Assembly: GCF_026898155.1 (NCBI RefSeq)
Contig: NZ_CP114029.1
Span: forward strand, 3,390,001 to 3,454,000
Direction of reading: 5' to 3'
Length of the DNA: 64,000 nucleotides
DNA from: Jiella pelagia
GTDB lineage: Bacteria; Pseudomonadota; Alphaproteobacteria; Rhizobiales; Rhizobiaceae
Made by a program: the position numbers and the translations under genes. Of the stretch, positions 19,879 to 28,883 are shown piece after piece. Position 1 is the stretch's first letter, and every line of letters starts with the position of its first letter. The notes under the pieces were generated by a model. That model was not told where the DNA came from. It made no database searches and saw nothing but the letters and a program-made list of their open reading frames with translations.

Positions 19879-20493
19879 TCAGCGCGTCTGGTCGTCTTCA
19901 CGGAGATCGCCCACACGCAGCTGCGGCCTCTGTCTCGGGTCCAGCGTGTCGTAGATCGCCGACAAGGCCAGACGGGCGTCTATCTCCGGTAGACGAATCG
20001 TGTCGGCGAGATCGTCGTATTTCTCGATGAACCAGACGCCATCCTGATCGCGGCGATAGACCCTCACAGACACGACGTCCGGCTCCACGAGCACGATCAC
20101 CCGAATGTCTTCTCGTCCCCGGTATTCTTCCAGCTTGTCCGCCAGATCGGTCGTGAGCGTTCCGGGAGAGGAGACTTCGACGACGATCGTCGGGCGGGAT
20201 GCTTCCTTGGCATTGGCGTCGGGAGGCCCGCAATCGACGACGACATCGGGGAACCGGATTCCTCGGGGGCCGGTTCTGACGGCGGTGTCGCTCGATGTCG
20301 TTCGACAACCACCACGTTTCGCTTGGGGCGCCAGCGACACGACGATGTTCGTCGTGACCACGTTGTGGCTCTCCTTGGCGCCCGCCATCATGCGCACGAC
20401 GACGCCGTCGGCCAACTCGTAACGCTCTTCCTGCGCTTCGATCCAGGTGAGAAAACGATCGGCCGCCATCGTCTCATGCTCGGCTACGGCCAT
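19879..20493 (-). CDS. Uma2-family (DUF820) putative PD-(D/E)XK endonuclease
   Basis: A 204-residue protein of the Uma2 family, a widespread group with a restriction-endonuclease-like fold and no settled biological role. The nuclease core is visible as RFPDVVVDCG followed by PTIVVEVSSPGT (Asp, Glu and a following hydrophobic strand). The N-terminus has the typical FLTWIEAQEERYELADGVVVRMM. It stands alone; no methyltransferase or toxin partner is next to it. The ATG at 20493 follows a GGAAGG stretch; an in-frame extension to 20769 looks non-coding. Confidence 0.82.
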   Translation of the reverse strand: MAVAEHETMAADRFLTWIEAQEERYELADGVVVRMMAGAKESHNVVTTNIVVSLAPQAKRGGCRTTSSDTAVRTGPRGIRFPDVVVDCGPPDANAKEASRPTIVVEVSSPGTLTTDLADKLEEYRGREDIRVIVLVEPDVVSVRVYRRDQDGVWFIEKYDDLADTIRLPEIDARLALSAIYDTLDPRQRPQLRVGDLREDDQTR

Positions 20494-20646
20494 TTCGGAA
20501 CGTCCTTCCCGGTCCGGCTCGAACTGACATTCGTCGGCCGGAACGGCTCGAACGATAGCAATTTGCCGACTGGCCGGAAAGAACCGGCGATCTGACCGTC
20601 CGCCCACAGAATCCTGGCCGGTCCGGATCGCCCCGTCGCTCATGTC

Positions 20647-20680
20647 GAAGCCGCCGGCGCAGGTTGGCGTCGGCGGCTTC
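20647..20680 (-). terminator. Candidate hairpin after the phytase-like gene
   Basis: GAAGCCGCCG (20647-20656) and CGGCGGCTTC (20671-20680) form a 10-bp perfect stem, 21 nt past the stop of the - strand gene ending at 20702. It lacks a T-tract on either strand but the stem is very stable. Confidence 0.5.
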
Positions 20681-20701
20681 CGGTTCTTGGTACTTTTCGG
20701 C

Positions 20702-22885
20702 TTACATCGACGAGCCGAGACCAACCTTGAAGAACAGCGTCTCTCCGGAGGAATCGTCGACGCCGTCATTGTCGGTCACGGCATAGGCGGTGCCGTCGGC
20801 GGCGAAGGTGAAGCCCTCGAGCTTGTCGACGACGTAGCCGCCGGTGGCCGAAAGGTCGGGGATGAAGTCGTGAACTTCCTGCTTCTCGACCGTCGGAAGC
20901 TCGGTGCCGATCGCACGCGGCGTCACGCCGTCCAGCGACACCTTGAAGAGCTTCTTCTCTTTCGCCGCTGCGCCGATCTGGTTGTCGCGCTCGAGGATGT
21001 AGAGCGCGCCGTCATGGGCGGTGATTTCCGACAGGCCGACCCAGCCTTTTTCTGCCGCGTCGAGCGGATAGCGCACCGCGCTCCATTCCTTGGAGGCCGG
21101 CTCGTAGGAGAGCAGCTTCACGGTCCCTTTCGGGTCGTCCTTCCACTCGCGCTGGATGGCGATCCAGAGGCGGTCGCCGTCCATGGTGATGCCCTCGGCG
21201 CCGAACCGCGTCGACTGGTCGGTCAGATCCTTCGGCATCGGCACCGCTTCCTGAATGACGCCCTTGCCGTCGACATGCAGGATCTGGTGCGGGATTTCCT
21301 TTTCGGGATTGCCCTCGCTCGCCAGCCAGAAGCCGCCCTGGCCGTCGGCGGTGATGCCTTCGAGGTCGAGCTTCTTCGCCAGCTTGCCGTCTTGCGTCAC
21401 GGTCATCGCGCCGGTGATCTTGGCCGGCGTGGTCGACGCGTCAATGGTGAAGATGCGCGGCTGGTTCTTGTAGAACGAGTCCGACACCGCATAGAGCTTC
21501 GAGGCGTCTTCCGGATCGCCTGCCAGACCGGAAAGCGCGCCCCAGCCGAGCGGCAGGCCGTCCTGATCTTCCGAGACGATCATCGGATAGGCGGGTGTTC
21601 CATCAGTGCGCTCGTAGAGCATGACGTGGGAGCGCGCGCCGCCGTCCTCGACGAGGTCCGCCTCGTTGGCAGTGACGAGAAGATTGCGCGCGGGGATGGC
21701 GACGGCGCCCTCCGGCGCGATGCCCGACGGCAGCAGCTGGACGAATGTCGGCTCGCCTTTAGCGCTGACGTCGTAGACGCCGACGGTCGAGCCGCGCTCG
21801 GACAGGACGAAGGCGTAGGTCGTCTCGCCGAATGTCGCGACTTCGAGGCCTTCCGGCTCGATGCCCTTGGCGTCGGAGCGCTTGTCCGGATAGTGGCCGG
21901 CGCGGATGAGTCTCGTATTCGTAGGCTGGGCCGCTCTCGTAGGCGACCGTGCCGTCCTTGTTCCAGACGGTGAAGGAGCGCGAGCCCCCTTGTAGTCGCC
22001 CTCATTGGCGGTGATCAGCCGGTCGTCGTCGATCCACTGGATGGCGTCGGGCTCGCGCCGGCGGCCGTCCTGCGAATCGGTCAGCTTGATCTCGCCATTG
22101 TCGTCGGCGTCGATGTTCGTCAGGTCGACGGTGCCGGCCGAGAAGTGGTTCGTCACCTTGCCGGTCGCCGCATCGACGATGACGATGGCGTTGTTTTCCT
22201 GCAGCGTGACGGCGATCTCGTTCTTGAAATTGAAGTCGACGAATTCCGGCTCGGGGTCGTCGCCGCCGATCTCCGACAGGCCGGTCATTTCGACCGTCTT
22301 CATCGTGTCGCAGTCCGGCGCGCCGTCGGTGAGGTCAAAGATGGTGACATAGCCGGCCGGCATCTGCGGCAGGGCGCCGTCGTTCAGATCCTCGTCGCGC
22401 TCGTTCTCGATGGCGACGGCGACGAACTTGCCGTCCTTGGAAACCGCGACCGAATCGGGCTGGCCGCCGAGATCGCAGGAGGCGATCTCGGTCTTGTCGG
22501 AGACGCTGACCACGGCGAGGCGGCCCGACGGGTTGGTGAAGCTTTCCGAGGTGTTGACGCCGACGAGGACGTCCGGGCCGGCGACGGCGACCGAGGTCGG
22601 CTCGCCGGAAAGATCGATGAAGCCGGCGGGCTTCGGCGACTTCGGATCGGTGATGTCGATCATGCCGATGCCGCCTGCAGGGCTGTCGGAATAGATCAGC
22701 GTGTTGCCGTCCTGGCTCGCTGTGATGATCTCGGCGGAAGTCTCCGTGTTCGGATCGGCATCGGCGGGCAGGTTGCTCGCGACCGGAAAGGATGCGATGC
22801 GATTGAACACCTGTTCGGCGCTGGCGGCGCCGGCGGTGGAGATGACCGTGGTGGTCAAGAGCGCGGCAATGAGATGGCGCGGCAT
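20702..22885 (-). CDS. Exported phytase-like esterase/beta-propeller protein (compensated internal frameshift)
   Basis: A 727-residue secreted protein. A signal peptide (LIAALLTTTVISTAGAASA) precedes an N-terminal propeller of the choice-of-anchor I kind (GGIGMIDITDPKSPKPAG, GQPDSVAVSKDGKFVAVAIENER). The C-terminal half is an esterase-like phytase domain (LEGITADGQGGFWLASEGNP, TRFGAEGITMDGDRLWIA). The segment between about 21910 and 21985 is out of frame: one base is missing in a C5 run at 21985-21989 and one is added at 21909-21915 (GAGTCTC). Correcting both yields Gly-Gly-Ser-Arg-Ser-Phe ... Tyr-Glu-Leu-Ile. ATG 22885 follows GGGAGG. It may release phosphate or act on sugar phosphates in the periplasm; activity is not proven by sequence. 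Confidence 0.82.
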   Translation of the reverse strand: MPRHLIAALLTTTVISTAGAASAEQVFNRIASFPVASNLPADADPNTETSAEIITASQDGNTLIYSDSPAGGIGMIDITDPKSPKPAGFIDLSGEPTSVAVAGPDVLVGVNTSESFTNPSGRLAVVSVSDKTEIASCDLGGQPDSVAVSKDGKFVAVAIENERDEDLNDGALPQMPAGYVTIFDLTDGAPDCDTMKTVEMTGLSEIGGDDPEPEFVDFNFKNEIAVTLQENNAIVIVDAATGKVTNHFSAGTVDLTNIDADDNGEIKLTDSQDGRRREPDAIQWIDDDRLITANEGDYKGARAPSPSGTRTARSPTRAAQPTNTRLIRAGHYPDKRSDAKGIEPEGLEVATFGETTYAFVLSERGSTVGVYDVSAKGEPTFVQLLPSGIAPEGAVAIPARNLLVTANEADLVEDGGARSHVMLYERTDGTPAYPMIVSEDQDGLPLGWGALSGLAGDPEDASKLYAVSDSFYKNQPRIFTIDASTTPAKITGAMTVTQDGKLAKKLDLEGITADGQGGFWLASEGNPEKEIPHQILHVDGKGVIQEAVPMPKDLTDQSTRFGAEGITMDGDRLWIAIQREWKDDPKGTVKLLSYEPASKEWSAVRYPLDAAEKGWVGLSEITAHDGALYILERDNQIGAAAKEKKLFKVSLDGVTPRAIGTELPTVEKQEVHDFIPDLSATGGYVVDKLEGFTFAADGTAYAVTDNDGVDDSSGETLFFKVGLGSSM

Positions 22886-23004
22886 GACATGCCTCCCGGG
22901 GCTTGAAGGGTTCTGGACGCGCCGTTCTTCCGGACCTTGCGTGACATCCAGATGACAGGGCGGAAGCAAAACCCCGCCCGGACCCGCGCCAATCGCCCAA
23001 AGCC

Positions 23005-23484
23005 ATGATGCCAAAGATGAATTCTTATGCGATGAAAACCAATCCCGAGATCGCCGGCCGTCTGACGGAGGACGGTCACCGGCTCGACGTCCGCGTCTAC
23101 TTTGAGGACACGGACTTTTCCGGTGTCGTCTACCACGCCCGTTACCTGCATTTTCTCGAACGGGGGCGCTCCGATTTCCTGCGGCTGAAGGGGATCGGCC
23201 ATCGCGAACTGATGTCCGGCGACTTCGGCGCCCCGATGGCCTTCGCGGTCCGGCGGATGGAGATCGAATTCCTGCGCCCGGCGCGGATCGACGACGTCCT
23301 TACCGTGATGACGAGGACCCGCCAACTCGGCGGGGCGCGCATTCTCCTAGACCAGCAGATCCTGCGCGGCGAGGATCTTCTCATCGAGGCGAACGTCAAG
23401 GTCGCGGTGATCTCGCCGGAGGGCAAGCCGATGCGAATGCCGGCGAGAGTCCTCGAAGTATTGGCGCCCGAGACCGACCTTTAG
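23005..23484 (+). CDS. ybgC: Tol-Pal system-associated acyl-CoA thioesterase YbgC
   Basis: A 4HBT hot-dog thioesterase, up to 159 residues, at its usual place at the head of the tol-pal cluster. The catalytic segment is YFEDTDFSGVVYHARYLHFLERGRSDFLR, with Asp in EDTD. It hydrolyses short acyl-CoA or acyl-ACP and is physically linked to phospholipid metabolism at the inner membrane. The start is ambiguous (23005, 23008 or 23017 are all ATG), without a clear ribosome site. It is divergent from the phytase-like gene. Confidence 0.9.
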   Translation: MMPKMNSYAMKTNPEIAGRLTEDGHRLDVRVYFEDTDFSGVVYHARYLHFLERGRSDFLRLKGIGHRELMSGDFGAPMAFAVRRMEIEFLRPARIDDVLTVMTRTRQLGGARILLDQQILRGEDLLIEANVKVAVISPEGKPMRMPARVLEVLAPETDL

Positions 23485-23881
23485 GGCGCCTCATGTCTCG
23501 CCGTCCCGAATGCCGTCCGGCCCCGCCAGGTCAAACTGGCGGAGGTGCGGATGGCCGGTGAGGTGTAACCGCTTGTTAACCATACTCGGTCCACAAGTAG
23601 GAGCGGCGGATTTGAGTCGATTTCGCCATGCTTTCACCGGAATCCCTTGTGAAAGCGGGTGAGGGATACGGTTCGCGCAGCCCGAACGGCTGTCGCGGGG
23701 GGACCGTATGATGTTCGGGACGTCCGGCACGTGGCGTTTGCCTCGCGCCGGCTGGAGATCCCGACTGGCGGCGAGAGGCCGGCCGCCCCACGCAAGGGAG
23801 GCGGTGACACGGAAGGCATCGGGCAGAGCGGAACGGGCTCTGCGGCCGATGATCGGTTTTTTTGAGGGGCTTGATCAGAAC
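23485..23881. other. 397-bp gap between ybgC and tolQ
   Basis: It contains the CtrA-like site at 23565-23579 and should hold a tolQ promoter. An in-frame open stretch extends the tolQ frame back to 23708, but its translation (Arg/Ala-rich, no family resemblance) and lack of a ribosome site argue against coding. No other structure was recognised. Confidence 0.5.
23565..23579 (+). promoter_or_regulatory. CtrA-like site upstream of tolQ
   Basis: GTAA-CCGCTTG-TTAA, one mismatch from the CtrA consensus TTAA-N7-TTAA, followed by CC as in rhizobial CtrA sites. It lies in the 397-bp gap between ybgC and tolQ, about 300 nt ahead of the tolQ start. Closely matching sites precede pal and the porin gene. 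Confidence 0.6.
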
Positions 23882-24598
23882 ATGGATGGGCAAATCGCTC
23901 AGGAAGCGCTTTCGGCCGCCGGGTCGGTATCCCTTTGGGATCTGTTCTGGCAGGCGGGCCTCATCGTCAAGCTGGTGATGATCGGCCTGCTCGTCGCCTC
24001 GATCTGGTCCTGGGCGATCATCATCGACAAGTCGATGCGCTTCGGCGCCTTTCGGCGGCAGCTGAACAAGTTCGAGAGCCATTTCTGGTCCGGCCAGTCG
24101 CTCGAGGAACTCTATCACACCCTGTCGGAGCGGCGCACCTCCGGCATGGGCGCGTTGTTCGTCGCCGCGATGCGCGAGTGGAAGAAGTCCTTCGAGAAGG
24201 GCGCGCGCTCGCCGATCGGCCTGCAACAGCGCATCGAGAAGGCCATGGACGTGACGCTCGCCCGCGAGATGGACGGCCTGGAATCGCGGCTCGGCTTCCT
24301 TGCCACCGTCGGCTCGGCGGCTCCCTTTGTCGGCCTCTTCGGCACGGTGATCGGCATCATGACCTCGTTTCAGGCGATCGCCGGCTCGCAGCAGACGAGC
24401 CTTGCGGTCGTCGCCCCCGGCATCGCCGAGGCGCTGCTGGCAACCGCCATCGGCCTCGTCGCGGCGATTCCGGCGGTCGTCGCCTACAACAAGCTGTCGT
24501 CCGACGCCGGCAAGCTCGGCATGCGGCTCGAAGCCTTCGCCGACGAGTTCTCCGCCATTCTGTCGCGGCAGATCGACGAGAAACTGACGCAGCGCTGA
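23882..24598 (+). CDS. tolQ: Tol-Pal system proton channel subunit TolQ
   Basis: A 238-residue MotA/TolQ/ExbB-family inner-membrane protein. Three membrane spans are visible: LIVKLVMIGLLVASIWSWAI near the N-terminus, and two late spans around APFVGLFGTVIGIMTSF and LLATAIGLVAAIPAVVAY. With TolR it converts proton-motive force into movement of TolA, which keeps the outer membrane attached during division. ATG 23882 follows GAGGGG by about 12 nt; this gives the family's usual length. It starts the tolQ-R-A run. Confidence 0.95.
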   Translation: MDGQIAQEALSAAGSVSLWDLFWQAGLIVKLVMIGLLVASIWSWAIIIDKSMRFGAFRRQLNKFESHFWSGQSLEELYHTLSERRTSGMGALFVAAMREWKKSFEKGARSPIGLQQRIEKAMDVTLAREMDGLESRLGFLATVGSAAPFVGLFGTVIGIMTSFQAIAGSQQTSLAVVAPGIAEALLATAIGLVAAIPAVVAYNKLSSDAGKLGMRLEAFADEFSAILSRQIDEKLTQR

Positions 24599-24697
24599 GG
24601 CCGCCGCCGCGGCGCCTCGTATGGTCGCGTGTTTTGCCGAAACTGGAATACTTCGCTCGTGCACATGGTGCGCTAGAGGCGTTTGAGGGGACGAGCC

Positions 24698-25150
24698 ATG
24701 GGAATGTCGACCGGCGGCAGTGGCGGCGCCAGACGTTCGCGACGCGGACGTTCGCGCCGGGCCCCGATGAGCGAGATCAACGTCACCCCGATGGTCGACG
24801 TGATGCTCGTTCTCCTGATCATTTTCATGGTCGCCGCGCCGATGCTGACCGTCGGCGTGCCGATCGAGCTTCCCCAGACCCAGGCGAAGGCGCTGAATTC
24901 GGATCAGCAGCCGATCACCATTTCCGTCAACGCCCAGGGCCAAGTCTACATCAACGAGACCGAGATCGCGGTGGAAGAGGTCGTGCCGAAGCTCGAGCAG
25001 ATCGCCAAGACCGGCTACCAGGAGCGGATCTTCGTCAAGGGCGACCGGTCGGCGGACTACGGCACGGTGATGCAGGTGATGGGCCGCATCAACGCCGCCG
25101 GTTTCAAGAACATCGGTCTCGTCACCGATCAGGATACCAAGGCGCTATGA
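24698..25150 (+). CDS. tolR: Tol-Pal system protein TolR
   Basis: A 150-residue ExbD/TolR-family protein. An Arg/Gly-rich cytoplasmic N-terminus leads to INVTPMVDVMLVLLIIFMVAAP, the single membrane helix with the proton-carrying Asp. The periplasmic domain follows (ITISVNAQGQVYINE, then DRSADYGTVMQVMGRINAAGF). ATG 24698 follows GAGGGG. It lies about 100 nt after tolQ and 25 nt before tolA and is probably in one transcript with both. Confidence 0.95.
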   Translation: MGMSTGGSGGARRSRRGRSRRAPMSEINVTPMVDVMLVLLIIFMVAAPMLTVGVPIELPQTQAKALNSDQQPITISVNAQGQVYINETEIAVEEVVPKLEQIAKTGYQERIFVKGDRSADYGTVMQVMGRINAAGFKNIGLVTDQDTKAL

Positions 25151-25175
25151 GCGGGACCCGGAGATCCAGCCCGAG

Positions 25176-26289
25176 ATGAAAGCCGGCATCGTCGTTTCGG
25201 CCGTTCTGCATGCCGCAGTCCTCTCGTGGGGACTGTGGTCTCTCGGCGCGCCCGAGCCGCTCGAGGTCGCCAATGTCGAATCGCTGCCGGTCGAACTCGT
25301 GCCCGTCGAGGAATACTCCCAGTCGTTGATCGGCAAGAAGGATGCGCCTGTCACCGAGACGCCGGCCCCCGATCCCACCGAGACGCCCGCCACCGACGAT
25401 GCGGCGCAGAATGTCGGCGAGAATTCCGTCGATCTCGATGCCCCGCCGACGCCCACCCAGCGCGAGCGCGCCGTCGAGCAGACCGCCGCTCCTGTTGCCG
25501 CCGCGCCGCCGCCTCAGCCCGAGCCGAGCCCCGAGCCGGTTCCGGAAGCCGTCCCGACCCCTCGGCCCGAACCGCCGCAGCCGACCGAGACAGCTCAGCC
25601 GCAGGAGTCCCAGCCCGCCGAGCCGGCGCCGCAGGAGGCCGATCCGATCGAGGAGGCGATTGCCACCGCCGAGAGCGAGCCCGCACCCGATCCCGAACCG
25701 CAGCCCGAGCCGCAGCCGGCGCCCGCTCCCGAGGCACCGCAGGTCGCTTCGCTGCCCGATAGCGGTCCCGTGCCGCAGGCGCGGCCGAGCCCGCCGCGGC
25801 CGCCACAGAACGAGACGAGAAAGCCCGACCGGCCGGTCGAAAAGCCGGTGCAGGCCGCCGAGGACGACAGCGAGTTCGATCCCGACAAGATCGCTGCGCT
25901 CCTCAACAAGGAGAAGTCGGCCGGCGGCGGCGCGAAACGCTCGCAGCAGCAGGCGTCTCTGGGCGGGGACCGGCGCACCGGCGCCAAGCTCTCGATGAGC
26001 GAGGCTCGACGCCTTGCGCGGTCAGGTCAGCCAATGCTGGTCGCCGCCGGCGGGGGTTTCCGAGGCGGGAGCGCTTCGGGTGACCATCCGCATGCGTCTC
26101 GATCCCTCCGGCGGCCTCGAAGGCCGGCCGGAACTCGTCGACGGCGGCAATGGTTCGACCGTCGAACGGGCGGCGGGCGAGGCGGCGCTCCGGGCGGTCA
26201 TCCGCTGCGCCCCCTATAATCTGCCGCCGGAGAAATACGACACCTGGTCGGAAGTGCTTCTGAACTTCGACCCGAGCCAGATGCTCTGA
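25176..26289 (+). CDS. tolA: Tol-Pal system protein TolA (apparent +1 frameshift)
   Basis: The periplasm-spanning arm of the Tol system, 370 residues after correction. One N-terminal membrane helix (AGIVVSAVLHAAVLSWGLW) is followed by a long Pro/Glu/Ala-rich low-complexity stalk (about 55-235) and a compact C-terminal domain with two Cys (QVSQCWSPPAG, AVIRCAPYNLP). The frame breaks at 26001-26007 (GAGGCTC for GAGCTC); correction gives MSELDALRGQVSQCW and runs on to 26289. Read literally, the C-terminal domain that binds TolB/Pal would be lost. Confidence 0.93.
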
Positions 26290-26477
26290 CCCCAGATGCT
26301 CTGACCAAAGCAGGCCTTCGCCATCAAATGTCCCGAAAGGGACCTAGTAAGGGCGAAGCAAATCGACATGCCGGTTCCGGGGAAGGTGCCCTCCTATGGG
26401 GCGCGAGGCCGGATCGACAATTTTCCGCGTAGCAGCCCAAGGCGCGACGCGGCCGCTCAAGAGGGGTAGTTCCGCTC

Positions 26478-27789
26478 ATGCATGAGATCTTCAAGGGCCT
26501 TTGTCTGGCCGTCATGGTGCTCGCCGGCGCCTTTGCCGCGGTAACGCCGGCGCGTGCCGTGGTGGAGCCTCGACATCACCCAGGGCAACGTCCAGCCGCT
26601 GCCGATCGCGATTGCCGACTTCCAGTCGCAGGACGGGCTCGGCAAGCAGATTTCCGACGTCGTCTCGGCCGATCTGAGGCGCTCCGGCCTGTTCGCGCCG
26701 ATCGATCCCTCGGCCTTCATCCAGAAGGGCCTCGGCCCGGACGTCAGCCCGAATTTCCAGGACTGGACGGTGATCAATGCCCAGGCCCTCGTCGTCGGCC
26801 GGGTCTCGCCCGAGGCGGACGGCCGGCTGCGGGTCGAGTTCCGGCTCTGGGACGTCTTCGCCGGCCAGCAGCTCGACGGCCAGCAGTTCTACACCAACCC
26901 GGACAACTGGCGCCGGGTCGGCCACATCATCGCCGATGCGATCTACGAGCGCATCACCGGCGAGAAGGGCTATTTCGACAGCCGCGTCGTCTTCGTCGGC
27001 GAGAGCGGCGACAAGGCCAACCGCGTCAAGCGCCTCGCCATCATGGACCAGGACGGCGCGAATGTGCGCTACCTGACCGACGGGCGCGATCTCGTCCTGA
27101 CGCCGCGCTTCTCGCCGAACCGCCAGGAGGTCACCTACATGTCCTTCGGCAACGGTGAGCCGCGGGTCTATCTTCTGCAGCTGGAGACGGGGCAGCGGGA
27201 GATCGTCGGCAACTTCCCCGGCATGACCTTCTCGCCGCGCTTCTCGCCCGATGGCCAGAAGGTCATCATGAGCCTGCAGCAGAACGGCAATGCCAACATC
27301 TACGCGATGGATCTGCGCTCCCGGGCGACGACGCGGCTGACCTCCACCAGCGCCATCGACACCTCGCCCTCCTATTCGCCGGACGGGACGCGCATCGTCT
27401 TCGAATCCGACCGTGGCGGGCGCCAGCAGCTCTACACGATGGGCGCCGACGGCTCGAACCAGCAGCGCATCTCCTTCGGCGACGGCTCCTATTCGACGCC
27501 GGTCTGGTCGCCGCGCGGCGACCTGATCGCCTTCACCAAGCAGTCGGGCGGCCAGTTCCAGATCGGCGTCATGCGGCCGGACGGCTCCGGCGAGCGCATC
27601 CTGACGTCGGGCTTCCACAACGAGGGCCCGACATGGGCCCCGAACGGCCGCGTCCTGATGTTCTTCCGCGACCAGAGGGGCGGCGGTGGCCCGCAGCTCT
27701 ATTCGATCGACCTGACGGGCTACAACGAACAGAAGGTTCCGACGCCGGGCTACGCCTCGGATCCGGCCTGGTCGCCGCTGCTCGACTGA
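26478..27789 (+). CDS. tolB: Tol-Pal system beta-propeller protein TolB (apparent +1 frameshift)
   Basis: A periplasmic protein, 436 residues after correction. A signal peptide ([20 protein letters not shown]) is followed by an N-terminal TolB domain and a six-bladed WD40-like propeller with repeated FSPDG/YSPDG motifs. The break is at 26565-26571 (GAGCCTC for GAGCTC), just after the signal cleavage region; correction reads [21 protein letters not shown] 26478 follows GAGGGG. It shuttles between TolA and Pal. The 188-bp gap after tolA may carry a promoter. Confidence 0.95.
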
Positions 27790-27975
27790 GATGCGAAGCG
27801 GGCAGTCGCCCTGCCCATGCGGGCCGGGCCAGCCCGGCGCAAGCCTCGGCCCATAAAGCTCTCGGCTGTTGCAGGACGGCATCACACGTCCAGCAAATGC
27901 CGATTCGAGGCGAAAAGGTCGGGCCTCGTCTTCGTCCTGCCAAACGATTGGCGCGGCATGGGGAAAGGGCTCGAT

Positions 27976-27990
27976 TTTACCGCTCGTTAA
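27976..27990 (+). promoter_or_regulatory. CtrA-like site upstream of pal
   Basis: TTTA-CCGCTCG-TTAA, one mismatch from TTAA-N7-TTAA, and nearly identical in its spacer to the site before tolQ (CCGCTTG). It is about 58 nt ahead of the pal start in a 258-bp gap after tolB. Confidence 0.6.
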
Positions 27991-28047
27991 GCTTGGACGT
28001 GGTAAACCGTCGATAACGAAATTCCCTTGGATTTGAAGGAGTTCGCC

Positions 28048-28578
28048 ATGCTGCGCATGGTCTCTCAGAGCAAGACCCGCATTGCCGTCGCGCTCTTCGC
28101 GGGGCTCCTCGTCGCCGGTTGCGCGAGCAAGAAGGACGGGCTCCCGGACAACGCCGCGGGGCTCGGCCTCGGCGGCGCGAACGGTCTCGGCGGCTCCGGC
28201 AACGTCGTGCCGGGCTCGCCTCAGGACTTCACGGTCAATGTCGGCGACCGGGTCTTCTTCGAGACGGATTCCTCCGACATCACCGCGACCGGGCAGCAGA
28301 CCCTGCAGCGGCAGGCCCAGTGGTTGCGGCAGAATACGCAGTACCCGATCACCATCGAGGGTCATGCCGACGAGCGCGGCACCCGCGAGTACAACCTCGC
28401 CCTCGGCGCCCGCCGGGCCTCGGCGACGCGCGACTATCTGATCCAGCTCGGCGTGCCGGGCAACAAGATGCGCACCATTTCCTACGGCAAGGAGCGGCCG
28501 GTCGCAGTCTGCGACGACATCTCCTGCTGGTCGCAGAACCGCCGCGCCGTCACCGTTCTCGGCGGCCCGTCGAGCTGA
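28048..28578 (+). CDS. pal: Peptidoglycan-associated lipoprotein Pal
   Basis: A 176-residue outer-membrane lipoprotein. The lipobox is LLVAGCAS, with lipidated Cys at about residue 25. A Gly/Asn-rich linker leads to an OmpA-like domain whose peptidoglycan-binding motif is EGHADERGTREYNLALGARRA. Pal anchors the outer membrane to the cell wall and binds TolB. ATG 28048 follows AAGGAG; the in-frame TTG at 28027 has no support. Confidence 0.96.
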   Translation: MLRMVSQSKTRIAVALFAGLLVAGCASKKDGLPDNAAGLGLGGANGLGGSGNVVPGSPQDFTVNVGDRVFFETDSSDITATGQQTLQRQAQWLRQNTQYPITIEGHADERGTREYNLALGARRASATRDYLIQLGVPGNKMRTISYGKERPVAVCDDISCWSQNRRAVTVLGGPSS

Positions 28579-28883
28579 TCATTCGCGGAAATGGCGAGGC
28601 GGTATCATCCGCCTCGTCGCCAGGGTCGGGCGACCTGGCTTGGCCACTCCGCGGGTCGGCCGTCCATCGTGATCCGAAGACCTGAAACGGCAAATCCTGC
28701 TCGTCGCTCCGCTCGTAGCGGAAACGGCGGGCGGGCCGTCAAACTTTGGCCGAACTCCCTCGTTCCAAGCTTCTGTCGTAAACCCGTGCCGCGGCGGGAT
28801 CGCCGCGAGGATCGTCGTGCGTGCTATCAAGCGCCGGCGGCGCGGTGCTTGCCAATCCGGTGTTGTCCGGGTGAGGGGAACGA
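28579..28883. other. 305-bp gap between pal and cpoB with a hairpin
   Basis: GGCGAGGCGG (28593-28602) and CCGCCTCG plus TCGCC (28609-28621) make a strong hairpin right after pal. It could be a terminator or attenuator though it lacks a T-tract. The rest shows no gene. Confidence 0.4.
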
